A DNA stretch of 38,970 nt from Oligoflexia bacterium (lineage in GTDB: Bacteria > Bdellovibrionota_B > Oligoflexia > Oligoflexales > JAGOVF01). The stretch spans positions 1 to 38,970 of the forward strand of contig JAUILP010000030.1 in the NCBI GenBank assembly GCA_030432875.1, read 5' to 3'. Positions 1 through 9,099 of the stretch are shown here, one piece after another. The stretch's first letter is position 1. Every line of letters starts with the position of its first letter. The position numbers and the translations under genes are program-made. The notes under the pieces were generated by a model that saw only the letters and a program-made list of their open reading frames with translations, did not search any database and was not told the DNA's origin.

Positions 1-1151
1 AGGGTTTCATAGTTAGACGTGTCGTTTAAATGCTCAAAAATGACATGATGGCTAAATTCATGTGATATGACATCTGCGTCCAAGGTCAAATTCTTTAGGA
101 CATACCCATTCCCCTCCCCTACAACAATAATTGGGCCATTATTAAGTCCTTTGCTACTGCTAGAGGGCTGATAAAAAGCGTTATTGACATCGAAGTCTGC
201 TTCATCGGCACCAATGTTTAGGACTAGGGTAAGAGGATTAGGTAAATGCCAATGGTACCCAAGTTCGTTAAAATAATTATGCATCTCCTGGGCATGAAAA
301 AAGACACTGGTTTCGTGAAAAGCTGGGTCCGTTGGCGAAAAATCAAAATCGTGATCAAGGTTATAAGCGCGAGCGTTTTTACCGGTATTTGTCGTTATGC
401 GCTCGCTTTCAAGACGCCCGGTCCCCTTAAGTCCATTTAAAACTTCGGCAGAAATTAATGCATCAAGAGAATTTTTCTTATAAACATGCCCTATGCCGTC
501 TACGTGGAAGCTTACTTTACTCAGGCCCATAATTTCACTGCTAGATACGAACGCTTTATAATAAATGCCATTTAAAAAAAATCCCGCGTCTAATGCTGGG
601 GTCAAATATCCATGGGCACTCCACAAACAGTGACTGAAATGATCCAAATGAATGCCAACTGTGAAGTGTTCTTCAAGTATAGCTTCGACGTTTTCAGTTT
701 GGGGAAAATCCTCTAAAGTAAAGAAGGTATTGTTTGCTTTAATATCGGGATATTCGCCAGTAAAAAATGAATAGCCGCTTTCCGAACGGCTTTCCGTAAG
801 TCGCGCATGGCAAATAGGATAACTACCAAAATAAAAGGAATATTCAATTTTTTTTGTATTCACTTGTTTTGGGCGAAGAGCGACATAGGGATTTATTGCA
901 AACGTGGTCAAAAAATTTTTAAGTGAAAACGATTGCGAGCCTAGGGCAAAACTTTGAGTAGAGGGTGTGGGGTTCTTAAAGTTGCGGGATAACAGCTCTC
1001 GAACGATTCTCGTGTTTCGAAAATCAATGGTCGTTGGAATTTCTTCTACAGTGGCGTCAGGAACTAGAGCAAATAATGTCCCAGACCATATTGACAAACC
1101 AACCAAAAAAAGAACTTGATTGCTTGTGATTTGAGCTAGTCGTTTTGTCAA
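1..1151 (-). CDS. Secreted zinc metalloprotease, 3' end cut by window edge
   Basis: The minus strand is open from a TTG at 1151 to the window edge, about 383 codons. TTG is chosen because AGGA lies 7 nt upstream and no in-frame ATG is near. Residues 1 to about 29 look like a signal peptide (basic KR, then a hydrophobic stretch ending SGTLFA). About 330 residues of unrecognised sequence follow. At residues 364-369 is HEFSHH (45-62), preceded by DADVIS; this is an HExxH zinc site of the gluzincin kind found in thermolysin-like M4/M36 enzymes. The long region before HExxH may be a propeptide, which would fit a secreted protease. The third zinc ligand would lie beyond the edge, so the family cannot be settled. 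Protease role is inferred from HExxH alone. Confidence 0.72.
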   Translation of the reverse strand, partial: MTKRLAQITSNQVLFLVGLSIWSGTLFALVPDATVEEIPTTIDFRNTRIVRELLSRNFKNPTPSTQSFALGSQSFSLKNFLTTFAINPYVALRPKQVNTKKIEYSFYFGSYPICHARLTESRSESGYSFFTGEYPDIKANNTFFTLEDFPQTENVEAILEEHFTVGIHLDHFSHCLWSAHGYLTPALDAGFFLNGIYYKAFVSSSEIMGLSKVSFHVDGIGHVYKKNSLDALISAEVLNGLKGTGRLESERITTNTGKNARAYNLDHDFDFSPTDPAFHETSVFFHAQEMHNYFNELGYHWHLPNPLTLVLNIGADEADFDVNNAFYQPSSSSKGLNNGPIIVVGEGNGYVLKNLTLDADVISHEFSHHVIFEHLNDTSNYET

Positions 1152-1288
1152 AATTTGATCCTAAAAAATCGTGCGTTTAATGACTAGGCGCTTCTTGCCG
1201 ACCTTTTTTTTTCGGAAAAAAAATAATTAAATTTAGGTTCATTTTCAGGAGATAAAACCTTAGGTTGGGGAAATGGGAAAAAAGTGAT

Positions 1289-1316
1289 TTTTCATATCTA
1301 TTTTCGAGGGTATGAT
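1289..1316 (+). promoter_or_regulatory. Candidate promoter for the fmt operon
   Basis: TTTTCA (1289-1294) and TATGAT (1311-1316) are separated by 16 bp and lie about 48 bp before the fmt ATG. The -10 has one mismatch to consensus, the -35 is weak. Only a motif match. Confidence 0.3.
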
Positions 1317-1363
1317 TAAAATCGATATTAATTTTTACGTTCACGAACAGCTTAGGTAATAAT

Positions 1364-2335
1364 ATGCGCATCGTCTTCTTGGGATCTCCTGCTGCAGTGT
1401 TGCCTGTGGTGCAAAGTTTGCAAGAGCAGGCAGGAAAAAATCCCTCCCATCGCTTGGTGGGCATCGTCAGTCAGCCCGCAAAACCGTCAGGACGCGGAAG
1501 ACATCTTTTGGACCCAGCTGTAGCGGTATGGGGGAAAACGACAGATGTTCCTGTTTTTCAATTTTCAAATATAAATGATCCAGAAAACCTAAAACACCTT
1601 AGAGATTTGCAGCCGGACCTTTGTGTCACGGCAGCATATGGCCAAATTTTAGGTGATGATTTTTTGTTGGTGCCTACACGCGGGACGATCAATATTCACC
1701 CCTCACTCCTCCCAAAGTACCGAGGTGCCACTCCTGTGGCCTCTGCAATCCTAGCGGGTGAAAAAGAAACGGGAGTCAGTATTCTTTTTACGGTCAAAAA
1801 GCTTGATGCTGGAAACATTATTGCGCAGGAGGCTTTTCCGCTTTTATATGACAAAGGTGCTATGGCCCTAACAGAAGAGTTATTTCGCCTGAGTGTCCCT
1901 TTGCTTATGCTCTCAATAGACAAATTAGCCACGGATGCAGATTTTTTAGGCCATCCTCAAGATGAAAAACTCGTGTCTCAAGGAAAAAAAATTAAAAAAG
2001 AGGACGGAGCTATAGACTGGAGTCATAGCGCTTCCTTAATATTCCGCAAATCACTTGCCTATGATCCCTGGCCAGGCATCTATACGGTATTTAAGGGTAG
2101 TCGCATAGTCGTTTCTAGGTGTTTTCTCCCCAAAAAAGATGACCTTGTTAGACCTGAAGGATTTCATGATATTGGTCGATTTTATTTTAGCAAAAAACTT
2201 AAGGCACTCATCGTTGCCTGTGGGTCGGATTTTTTAGCCTGTCAGGAAGTCAAGCCAGAGGGGCAGCGTAAAATGGATGCCCAAAGTTTTTTTAATGGCA
2301 TAAAAGACAAAAGTGAACTTTGTTTTTCCCTGTAG
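1364..2335 (+). CDS. fmt: Methionyl-tRNA formyltransferase
   Basis: The protein transfers a formyl group from 10-formyltetrahydrofolate to Met-tRNA(fMet) for translation initiation. The 323-residue length is normal for Fmt. The N-terminal domain opens with MRIVFLGSPA. The catalytic triad of the family is visible as N110 and H112 in NIHPSLLPKYRGA and D148 in LDAGNII. The C-terminal OB-like domain (about 205-323) is present. A ribosome site AGG lies about 9 nt before the ATG. The stop is TAG. purN starts 9 bp downstream, so two 10-formyl-THF-dependent transferases share a transcript. The usual fmt partner def (peptide deformylase) is not in this window. Confidence 0.95.
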   Translation: MRIVFLGSPAAVLPVVQSLQEQAGKNPSHRLVGIVSQPAKPSGRGRHLLDPAVAVWGKTTDVPVFQFSNINDPENLKHLRDLQPDLCVTAAYGQILGDDFLLVPTRGTINIHPSLLPKYRGATPVASAILAGEKETGVSILFTVKKLDAGNIIAQEAFPLLYDKGAMALTEELFRLSVPLLMLSIDKLATDADFLGHPQDEKLVSQGKKIKKEDGAIDWSHSASLIFRKSLAYDPWPGIYTVFKGSRIVVSRCFLPKKDDLVRPEGFHDIGRFYFSKKLKALIVACGSDFLACQEVKPEGQRKMDAQSFFNGIKDKSELCFSL

Positions 2336-2344
2336 AAAGTTTTT

Positions 2345-2992
2345 ATGACACAAAAGAAGAAAATTATAGTCGCTATTTCAGGCGCAGGCAGGTCTCTCAA
2401 AAATCTGATTGATTATAGTTCTACGCATCCCCTATGTCACTTCGAGGTGGGTGGCGTTATTAGCTCCTATCGTGGCTGCGGAGGTGAGGAATTTGCGGAG
2501 AAACAGGGTATTCCAGTTTATACGGCTGATTTTAGCAAAAAAAATGCCTCTATAGCTGAGCAGCTCGACGCATTTGTGGCACACTCAGGAGAGGTTCATT
2601 TAATAGTTTTGGCTGGGTTTTTAAAAAAATTTCCGGTACTTCCGCATTATAAATACCCTATTATTAATATACATCCCGCCCTGCTGCCAAAATTTGGTGG
2701 AAAGGGCATGTATGGCATGGCTGTCCATAAGGCTGTCGCTGCTTCTGACGATAAAATGAGTGGTGCTACAATTCATTTTGTTACGGAGGATTATGACAAA
2801 GGTCGAATTATTGCACGTTACTGTGTTCCTATTGAGGATATTAAAGAGTCCCCAGAACAAATAGCGCAAAGAGTCTTTGCGGGTGAAAAACTTTTGCTGC
2901 CGCATATAATTGATCAGCTTATTTCTGGTGAAATTGATCCGCATTCAAAAAAGCTGCCGCTTACTTTTTTTGAAGGGGACATTAGCACATGA
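2345..2992 (+). CDS. purN: Phosphoribosylglycinamide formyltransferase (GART)
   Basis: PurN formylates GAR with 10-formyl-THF in de novo purine synthesis. The 215 residues match the family length. Seen: a nucleotide-binding start (IIVAISGAGRSLKNLI), the catalytic N108 and H110 in IINIHPALLPKFGG, the long form of the substrate loop GGKGMYG, and the catalytic aspartate D151 in HFVTEDYDKG. The start ATG has no strong Shine-Dalgarno and lies 9 bp after fmt, which suggests translational coupling. Its stop overlaps the next start as ATGA (2989-2992). The N-terminal loop reads SGAGRSLKNL where many PurN proteins have SGxGSNLQ; this is within family variation as far as I know. Confidence 0.92.
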   Translation: MTQKKKIIVAISGAGRSLKNLIDYSSTHPLCHFEVGGVISSYRGCGGEEFAEKQGIPVYTADFSKKNASIAEQLDAFVAHSGEVHLIVLAGFLKKFPVLPHYKYPIINIHPALLPKFGGKGMYGMAVHKAVAASDDKMSGATIHFVTEDYDKGRIIARYCVPIEDIKESPEQIAQRVFAGEKLLLPHIIDQLISGEIDPHSKKLPLTFFEGDIST

Positions 2993-4077
2993 ATTTAGAA
3001 GCTGGCTCGGTAAGGAAAACAAGGGATGCTACCTTAAAAAGGGTACTATTTTTTTGCGGCTTTTTTGGGGTGGTTTTATTCAGTATATGCCCGAGTTCAT
3101 ATGGCGAAGAATTTAAGGCTTTTGCTAAGATCAGTTGGGGCGAGACAGCTCAGCCAAGTGCTTCTAAAAATCTGTGCGAAGTGATTAAGCCTAAATCACT
3201 GGGGGACTATAGTAACTTTGATCCCATTATTGCCGAAAGAATAAGCACGATCATCGCAGGCATTAGGGATGAAAACGTGACAAATTTACTACCATTATTT
3301 CATCCCCGACTTAAAATCACGCCTACCGAATTGCGTTCTGTTTTCTCTACCTGGCTTGCGGTATATGGTAAAAAACAAACAAAGTCCATTTACCGATTAT
3401 TTGCTCTAAAACATGGAGAGGAAAGCGCAGAGCAAACACCATGCTTTACTGATCAGGTCGCAATTCTTCCCCAGTATGGTTATCCTTATCAACTAGGGCT
3501 GCTTGTGCAAATACTAGGTGAAAAGGAATTAGGTCGCTTATATATCACCTTGGTTCCCTATAAAAAAAATTGGTTTATCGGTGCTTTTCATAGCTGGCAG
3601 TGGACGCACACAGGCAAGGATTATAATGCCTGGATAACAGAAGCGGGGAAAGATTCTCGAGAAAAACACAACGAACTCGCTTTTTTGAAGCTCGATCTTG
3701 CGGCCAAATTACTAGACGGTCACCCCCATGTTACTTTTGCAGATCAAGTTCGGGTTAAAAATTTGCGGGATGAAACCTTAAAGGCAGAAGACCTGCTAGA
3801 AATTTTGAAGGCTGACATAAAAGATCATGATGTGGTTGAGTTTTCCAGCAGTTTAGCGGAAGGTGGTCTAGGGCTTCTCGTACGCATACGCCTTAAAAAA
3901 GAAGAATCAGCGAGATCTTTATTTACTGACTGCGAGAATATCCAAAAAAGCCTCTATAAATTAAAACCATGGTTCCAAAAAACCGAAGGCGTTTTTTGTA
4001 GCTATTTGCTCCCAAGGGAACCTATAGGGAGCGACGGAAAACTGGGCGGTATGTTTATAAAAAATAATCAGAAATAA
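2989..4077 (+). CDS. Secreted protein of unknown function, coupled to purN
   Basis: I do not recognise this 362-residue protein. It begins with a polar, basic stretch (MNLEAGSVRKTRDATLKR), then a hydrophobic segment at about 19-36 and an SSYGEEF cleavage-like site, so it is probably exported to the periplasm by the Sec route. There are two cysteine-poor globular parts: about 55-235, with an aromatic-rich GAFHSWQWTHTG stretch, and about 245-355, rich in lysine and acidic residues. No catalytic motif is visible. The ATG overlaps the purN stop by 4 nt, so it is translated with purN. The genes around it give no clear functional link, since fmt and purN are cytoplasmic. It could be an envelope protein that simply shares the promoter. 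Confidence 0.75.
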   Translation: MNLEAGSVRKTRDATLKRVLFFCGFFGVVLFSICPSSYGEEFKAFAKISWGETAQPSASKNLCEVIKPKSLGDYSNFDPIIAERISTIIAGIRDENVTNLLPLFHPRLKITPTELRSVFSTWLAVYGKKQTKSIYRLFALKHGEESAEQTPCFTDQVAILPQYGYPYQLGLLVQILGEKELGRLYITLVPYKKNWFIGAFHSWQWTHTGKDYNAWITEAGKDSREKHNELAFLKLDLAAKLLDGHPHVTFADQVRVKNLRDETLKAEDLLEILKADIKDHDVVEFSSSLAEGGLGLLVRIRLKKEESARSLFTDCENIQKSLYKLKPWFQKTEGVFCSYLLPREPIGSDGKLGGMFIKNNQK

Positions 4078-4663
4078 CGTCGCGCGTAATTGTTAGCTGG
4101 ATTTAAGGGCGGTTTTTTGTGGCTTAGACTATAGATCGCTCGCACCGGTTTTCATTTAAGCAGTAAATTTTTATAAATAACAGACATAAGTTTTTCTCCC
4201 CTTATTGAGCGGAAGAATACCTCCGGGCCAATGTTTGCGAGGCTGGAAAAATGTTTTTTTGCTACATTAAATTCCACCATCTCCCTAATGACAAAATTTT
4301 GTTCTGCAACTTAAAGCAATCGACTAAGAGGTCTCGGATAAGATGAACCCTATAAAAATCGAGACGTGTTTTTTTAGAAAAAAAAGCCCTAAAAAGAAGA
4401 TCTATAAAATAAATTACGGTGAGAATTTTATGTGTTGTAGGGGTGATATGTGGTCTTGTTTGTGATCGCTTTGAGCGTAATCCTCTATAATTGAAAGATT
4501 ATTATTTCTCTTGCGAAACCTCGTGATGTATAAAAAAATAAAATGCTCAAGAAATAACTATCAAAAGCCGTCTTTTTTTTCTAAAGGAAATCTTTTCCTA
4601 TCCGATCACTGCTTTTTTAAGGTTGGTATATTTAGACTAAAAAACAAAGGAGAACGACAAGTT
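4078..4663. other. 586-bp intergenic region, no gene seen
   Basis: No convincing reading frame is present; all frames have frequent stops. A weak stem (GTCTCG near 4330 with CGAGAC near 4359) is followed by a T run and may be a remote terminator, but its 18-nt loop and bulge make this doubtful. A -10-like TATAAT at 4486-4491 has only a poor -35 (TTGTGA, 20 bp upstream). If used, it would give the downstream lipoprotein gene a leader of about 165 nt. Confidence 0.5.
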
Positions 4664-6463
4664 ATGAAGCTGAAAAAAACATTAAAGATCACAATTTTTC
4701 TGTGTCTTGGCCAATTTTTTGGTTGTGAGAATGACACGACAAAGGATCCTGTAGCAGGTGTTCCTGAGGCTGCATCTACCGTAGAAGCACCACCTGCAGT
4801 TGGTGCCCTCAGCTTGCTTTCACCATCTGAGATGATGGGTTTTGCCGTATCTGCGTTTTCGAGTGCGCGCGATTCAAATGCGTTTTCGAGTGAAGTCGGC
4901 GCGAGCTTGCTAGATGAAGCGACAACAGCTGATCCGGACAATCCTAATTGTTCTATTCACGCAGAGCCTTTTGATGCTACAAATTTGTCAAGACTATCAG
5001 ATGAAGATGAAAATTACGCGAAGTTGACGGCGAACTGCCTAATTGATACCCCGAGCAGTTCGGAGTCGATAACCGGAAAAATGGCGATGGTAAAGGGAAT
5101 CATTTGTGCTTTTGAAAATGCCTTAGGGACCGAGATAGAATATACTGAGGAAGGCAAGGTTTATTCTGATGTTGAGGTGCTTATCAACACAGATTGCTTT
5201 TCAGAAACCTTTGTTGCCGAAAATGCTGATAATGGGATGAGTTCTGTCGAAATAACGTTTAACGCCAAAGATATCTCAAAAACCACTAATTTTGCTCAAG
5301 AATTAGCTTTTAGCATACCTGGTCCCAGTGAAATAACCTTAAGAATGCTTTCGACTGAAGATATATTTGCCTTTCATATGGGAGAAAATCTCAATGATGA
5401 TACTCAAATGGAAGCGTCTACCGTAACCGTCGATCGTGGGGCTGGCGTTATTCAGTATGATACCATAAGCCGTCGTTGGGGTAATCATGCGAGGCTGGTG
5501 GCAACCGGTGATTTTAGCGGGTCTTCCTTTGGTGAGTTTGATAGTTTAGAGATGATTTGGCAAAGGTTTGATTTTCCGACTTCGCCAGGAAATGATAATA
5601 CCCCTTCTGCGACTGATGTCATCAATGCTCCCATCGCAACAGCAAAAGGAAATCGTAACGAAGGCTATTTATACCGCATGGATAAATATATATGCGGCTT
5701 CGATCAGTCTACTCCTGCTTGCACTTCGGTTTACAAAGGTGGCGTTTTTTCTGAGGTCAATAGCAGCTGTGTTGAAGGGGCAGGCGCCTGTGAAGGTAAT
5801 ACAGGGATAACTCTCAACGCCGATAATTTTGATTATCTTTCTGTCTCCAGTCATTTTGATGAGGGCAATGATGATAATAACATTGCTGCTGTGAAAGACT
5901 GGATTGCTGAAGGAGATGTTTTGTGCTTTTCGCATGCAAGTCCGACGTTACTTCCAAATGAAAATTGCGATAAAAGTGCCGCGCAATTGGCTTTGACAGG
6001 AAGTGTTCATAAAGCTTATTTCGCGAAATCAGCTTATGTTAATCCCCGAATTTCTGGTTGGGCTGATGAATGTGAAGGAAAAAGCAAAGAGGTAAATAGC
6101 ATATACACAATTGATGCTTCTCGGTTACCAAATTCTTCGGTTTCTTCCATTTCTGGTGGATCAGCTCATCAGGTTGTCTTTAATGTTCTTGCTGCTCGCG
6201 GTGTTTTTTGGGGAGATTATGATCTTCAAGCGGTTGTCACTCAAGATGATGTTGAATTGGCGACTAAAGATATAGTAACGGCTGGTGCCGTAGGTGGAGA
6301 ACATGAGGTGACCATTCCAATTACTCTATCTGATTTTAGTTCTACCTCAAAAATTCAGGTACATGTATTTGGTACCTTAACCTGCAAAACCGAAAGTACT
6401 GCCCACAAGGCGTTTAGTATGAGTTTATCGACACCAGTTATGCGCCTTATTTATGGAGATTAA
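4664..6463 (+). CDS. Large acidic lipoprotein of unknown function
   Basis: A 599-residue protein. The frame is open from 4511, but the ATG at 4664 is preferred: AAAGGAG (4646-4652) lies 11 nt upstream and the protein then begins with a lipoprotein signal (MKLKKTLKITIFLCLG) ending in a lipobox-like FFGC at C21. After C21 comes a low-complexity Ala/Pro/Thr/Glu linker to about residue 55, then an acidic, Ser/Thr/Asn-rich domain with about a dozen cysteines, suggesting disulfides in the periplasm or on the surface. The last 110 residues look beta-rich (alternating hydrophobics). No family recognised. It is a single gene with its own strong terminator. Possible roles include surface adhesin or outer-membrane-attached binding protein, but nothing in the sequence decides this. 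Confidence 0.8.
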   Translation: MKLKKTLKITIFLCLGQFFGCENDTTKDPVAGVPEAASTVEAPPAVGALSLLSPSEMMGFAVSAFSSARDSNAFSSEVGASLLDEATTADPDNPNCSIHAEPFDATNLSRLSDEDENYAKLTANCLIDTPSSSESITGKMAMVKGIICAFENALGTEIEYTEEGKVYSDVEVLINTDCFSETFVAENADNGMSSVEITFNAKDISKTTNFAQELAFSIPGPSEITLRMLSTEDIFAFHMGENLNDDTQMEASTVTVDRGAGVIQYDTISRRWGNHARLVATGDFSGSSFGEFDSLEMIWQRFDFPTSPGNDNTPSATDVINAPIATAKGNRNEGYLYRMDKYICGFDQSTPACTSVYKGGVFSEVNSSCVEGAGACEGNTGITLNADNFDYLSVSSHFDEGNDDNNIAAVKDWIAEGDVLCFSHASPTLLPNENCDKSAAQLALTGSVHKAYFAKSAYVNPRISGWADECEGKSKEVNSIYTIDASRLPNSSVSSISGGSAHQVVFNVLAARGVFWGDYDLQAVVTQDDVELATKDIVTAGAVGGEHEVTIPITLSDFSSTSKIQVHVFGTLTCKTESTAHKAFSMSLSTPVMRLIYGD

Positions 6464-6479
6464 TAAAGCCCCGTGAGAG

Positions 6480-6523
6480 TCATCCTTTAATGAAGTGGGT
6501 AATGCCCGATCTTTAAAGGATGA
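6480..6523 (+). repeat. 11-bp inverted repeat 3' of the lipoprotein gene
   Basis: TCATCCTTTAA (6480-6490) is perfectly inverted at 6513-6523, with an inner GGG/CCC pair in the 22-nt loop. There is no T tract after it, so it is not a classic terminator. It could protect the mRNA 3' end ahead of the terminator at 6568. Confidence 0.6.
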
Positions 6524-6567
6524 TTAGCTTTATCAATGCCCAATAATAAAGGTTTCTTTTCTATTTT

Positions 6568-6608
6568 AGAGCCTGTTTATAGTTTTTCTCTATAAACAGG
6601 CTCTTTTA
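6568..6608 (+). terminator. Strong intrinsic terminator for the 4664 gene
   Basis: A perfect 15-bp stem, AGAGCCTGTTTATAG (6568-6582) with its complement at 6590-6604, a 7-nt loop and then TTTAATTT. The T run is on the plus side only, so it serves the plus-strand gene and separates it from the convergent xdhB. Confidence 0.85.
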
Positions 6609-6756
6609 ATTTGATAAAAAAACCAACCAAATTTGCGATGGTGAATTACGCGGGCCCCATTAACTTGTTTGGGATACAGCCAACGACGCGTCTAATTTTT
6701 CTTTGAAAAAATCATGAAGATGCTTTGCTCTTGAGGGCAGTTTTTTGCGAAGTCTT

Positions 6757-9099
6757 TTATATAGACCTTTGCTGTACCATAATAATGGCTTCATTGGTCG
6801 CAGGTAACGGTAAAGCAAGTATCTTGTCTGGATAAATATAGGAAAGCGCATTTTTAATCGCACACCACACAGAAAGCGCTAATGGCAGTGGTGGCTCTCC
6901 CACAGCTTTTGATCCATGCAAATTGATTTGGTTACCACTATTTTCTAAAAAATCAATAATAAACTCTCGGGGAATATCATTGATGTTAGGAATTTTGTAT
7001 GTTGTGGGTGACCTGGAAATGAGCTTTCCTTTCTCCCGGTAAACGTCTTCACTGGTAACCCAGCCAAGGCCTTGGACAAAAGCTCCGGCGACCTGTCCAT
7101 AATCAATCAAAGCATTAAGGCTACGTCCAAGGTCCATAAGGATATCGGTGCGTATAACTTTGACTTCTCCCGTAAAGCGATCGACAGAAACCTCGGTGGC
7201 CGCTGCGCCTTGGGTAAAATAAAAAAATGGTTTTCCTTGGCCACTCCTCGCATCAAAACTGAGGCCGGGGAATTTATAATGAGCATAATCACTGAGGCTA
7301 ATGCGGTTAAAATAACATAGGTTGATAAGCTCTGTCAGAGGCATGCTTGCTTTAGACATCCTATCTATCACCTGACCATCCCTAAACACGATATACTCAG
7401 TGCTGATATTGGGCTTGATTTCAAGTTCTTCTAAAGTGTTGATGGGATTTTCCCTGGAAAGCCACTGGGCGGCAATATTAGCGCAACGTTCTTTAATTTT
7501 GTCACATGCTGCAAGAGCCGCTGCGCCGTTGAGGTCACTTCCTGACGACGCTGCCGTTGGAGAGGTGTTGGCATTTTTTTCTGTGGATGTGGTCATCACC
7601 CGCACTTTAACAAGCGGAATACCAAAGGCATCGGCAACTACTCCTTGAATTTTGCTATTAACCCCCTGCCCCATTTCAGTTGCGCCAGTTGATACCTGTA
7701 TTGAGCCATCTCTATGGACATGGACTAGGGCATTGCCTTGATTGAGAAAACGCGTTGTAAAGGAAATGCCAAATTTGGTTCCTGTTAAAGCAAGACCACG
7801 GACAAGGATTTTATTTTCTTTATTGAATTGGTCAATGCTGAGACGTCGTTCACTGTACTTTGCGGAATGCTCTAGTTTATTAAAAAGTTCTGGCAGAAGG
7901 TTGTTTTCGAGTTTTTGGCCATATGGAGTATGAGAGTATTCGGGTTTTGCGCCATAAATATTAATCTTCCGAATAGCCAGAGAATCTCGTCTCAGTTTTA
8001 CACTGATATCCTCAATGATATTTTCAATCACAGCCATCCCCTGAGGCCCACCAAAACCACGAAATGCTGTATTCGGTGCTGTATTTGTGCGGCAAATTTT
8101 GCCTACTGAGTCGAAATGGGGGATGTAATAGCAATTGTCAAGATGAAGGAGTGCGCGTTGTAATATAGCGGGAGACAAATCTAAATAATAGCCACCATCG
8201 GCAAAAAGCTCTGTTTTTAAAGCTTGGATTTTGCCTTGATGAGAATATCCAACTTTATAGCGGCATAGAAATCCATGGCGTTTTCCCGTAATTTCCATAT
8301 CCTCTTCACGCTCTAAAACCAGACGAGCGGGCCGCCCTGTTTTATGTGCGGCCAAAGCAGCGAGAGCCGCGATGTGGGACGCTTGAGATTCCTTGCCACC
8401 AAAAGCGCCGCCCATGCGATTGACGTCGCAGTTGATATGCTGAAAACTTAAGCCCAGCGCATGGGCACAAACATGTTGTACTTCAGTAGGATGCTGAGTA
8501 GAGCTTAAAATTTTGAGGCACCCGCCTTCTTCGGGAATCGCTATAGCTGCCTGAGTTTCAAAATAAAAATGTTCCTGACCCTGAATATGTAGCGTTCCCT
8601 CCAGGATATGGTCAGATGCGGAAAATCCAAGATCTAGATTTCCTCGCGAAATGCCTAAGGTGTCGGGAAAAAAAGAGTTGCTTGCCAGGGCTTGATCGAT
8701 GGTGAAAACTGCCTGCGACGTCTCATCTTTTAGGCAGATGTGTACTTTTTTTTGGGCTTGCCTAAGGGCATTTTTATTATCAAAGGCTATGAGAACGATG
8801 GGTTCTCCCGCATAGTTGACGCGTTTTTCCGCCAAGAACGGCGTGTCTTTTACCACTGGACCCCAGCGATTGTTAACAAAATCTGATGCCGTGAACGCTG
8901 CTATAAAACCCGGCATTCTTTCGATTTCAGAAATATCAATCGTCTCTATCAATCCACTGCCATGGGAGCTGATGATTAATCCTAAATGAATTTCATCCTG
9001 ACGCATTGGGAGGGAGTCAATAAAAAGAGAACGCCCTTTTACATGATCCACAGAACCGGCGCTGGGAATAGTGTGGCCAGAAATATCTGTTCTATTCAT
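6757..9099 (-). CDS. xdhB: Xanthine dehydrogenase-type molybdenum subunit (large subunit)
   Basis: This 780-residue protein is the molybdopterin-binding subunit of a xanthine dehydrogenase-family hydroxylase, which oxidises purines such as hypoxanthine and xanthine. The length equals bacterial XdhB. Motifs in order: the first domain with YAGEPIVLIAFDN; GGAFGGKESQ, the Moco-binding loop; TGKRHGF; NTAFRGFGGPQGM with the substrate arginine; TEMGQGVNSKIQ; and KAVGEPPLPLA, whose glutamate is the family's catalytic base. The C-terminus (PATNEAIIM) is complete. It overlaps xdhA by 4 nt (ATGA), so the two are co-translated and form the enzyme. The insertion factor gene xdhC is not adjacent. A related aldehyde oxidase role cannot be excluded, though the motifs favour a purine substrate. 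Confidence 0.92.
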   Translation of the reverse strand: MNRTDISGHTIPSAGSVDHVKGRSLFIDSLPMRQDEIHLGLIISSHGSGLIETIDISEIERMPGFIAAFTASDFVNNRWGPVVKDTPFLAEKRVNYAGEPIVLIAFDNKNALRQAQKKVHICLKDETSQAVFTIDQALASNSFFPDTLGISRGNLDLGFSASDHILEGTLHIQGQEHFYFETQAAIAIPEEGGCLKILSSTQHPTEVQHVCAHALGLSFQHINCDVNRMGGAFGGKESQASHIAALAALAAHKTGRPARLVLEREEDMEITGKRHGFLCRYKVGYSHQGKIQALKTELFADGGYYLDLSPAILQRALLHLDNCYYIPHFDSVGKICRTNTAPNTAFRGFGGPQGMAVIENIIEDISVKLRRDSLAIRKINIYGAKPEYSHTPYGQKLENNLLPELFNKLEHSAKYSERRLSIDQFNKENKILVRGLALTGTKFGISFTTRFLNQGNALVHVHRDGSIQVSTGATEMGQGVNSKIQGVVADAFGIPLVKVRVMTTSTEKNANTSPTAASSGSDLNGAAALAACDKIKERCANIAAQWLSRENPINTLEELEIKPNISTEYIVFRDGQVIDRMSKASMPLTELINLCYFNRISLSDYAHYKFPGLSFDARSGQGKPFFYFTQGAAATEVSVDRFTGEVKVIRTDILMDLGRSLNALIDYGQVAGAFVQGLGWVTSEDVYREKGKLISRSPTTYKIPNINDIPREFIIDFLENSGNQINLHGSKAVGEPPLPLALSVWCAIKNALSYIYPDKILALPLPATNEAIIMVQQRSI

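Noticed and set aside
1177-1464. 95-codon minus-strand frame across the fmt start
   Set aside because: Overlaps fmt antisense and the promoter region; no ribosome site; shadow frame.
6660-6863. 67-codon minus-strand frame overlapping the end of xdhB
   Set aside because: xdhB has a complete C-terminus in its own frame, the small frame overlaps it by about 100 bp, has no clear ribosome site and matches nothing I know.
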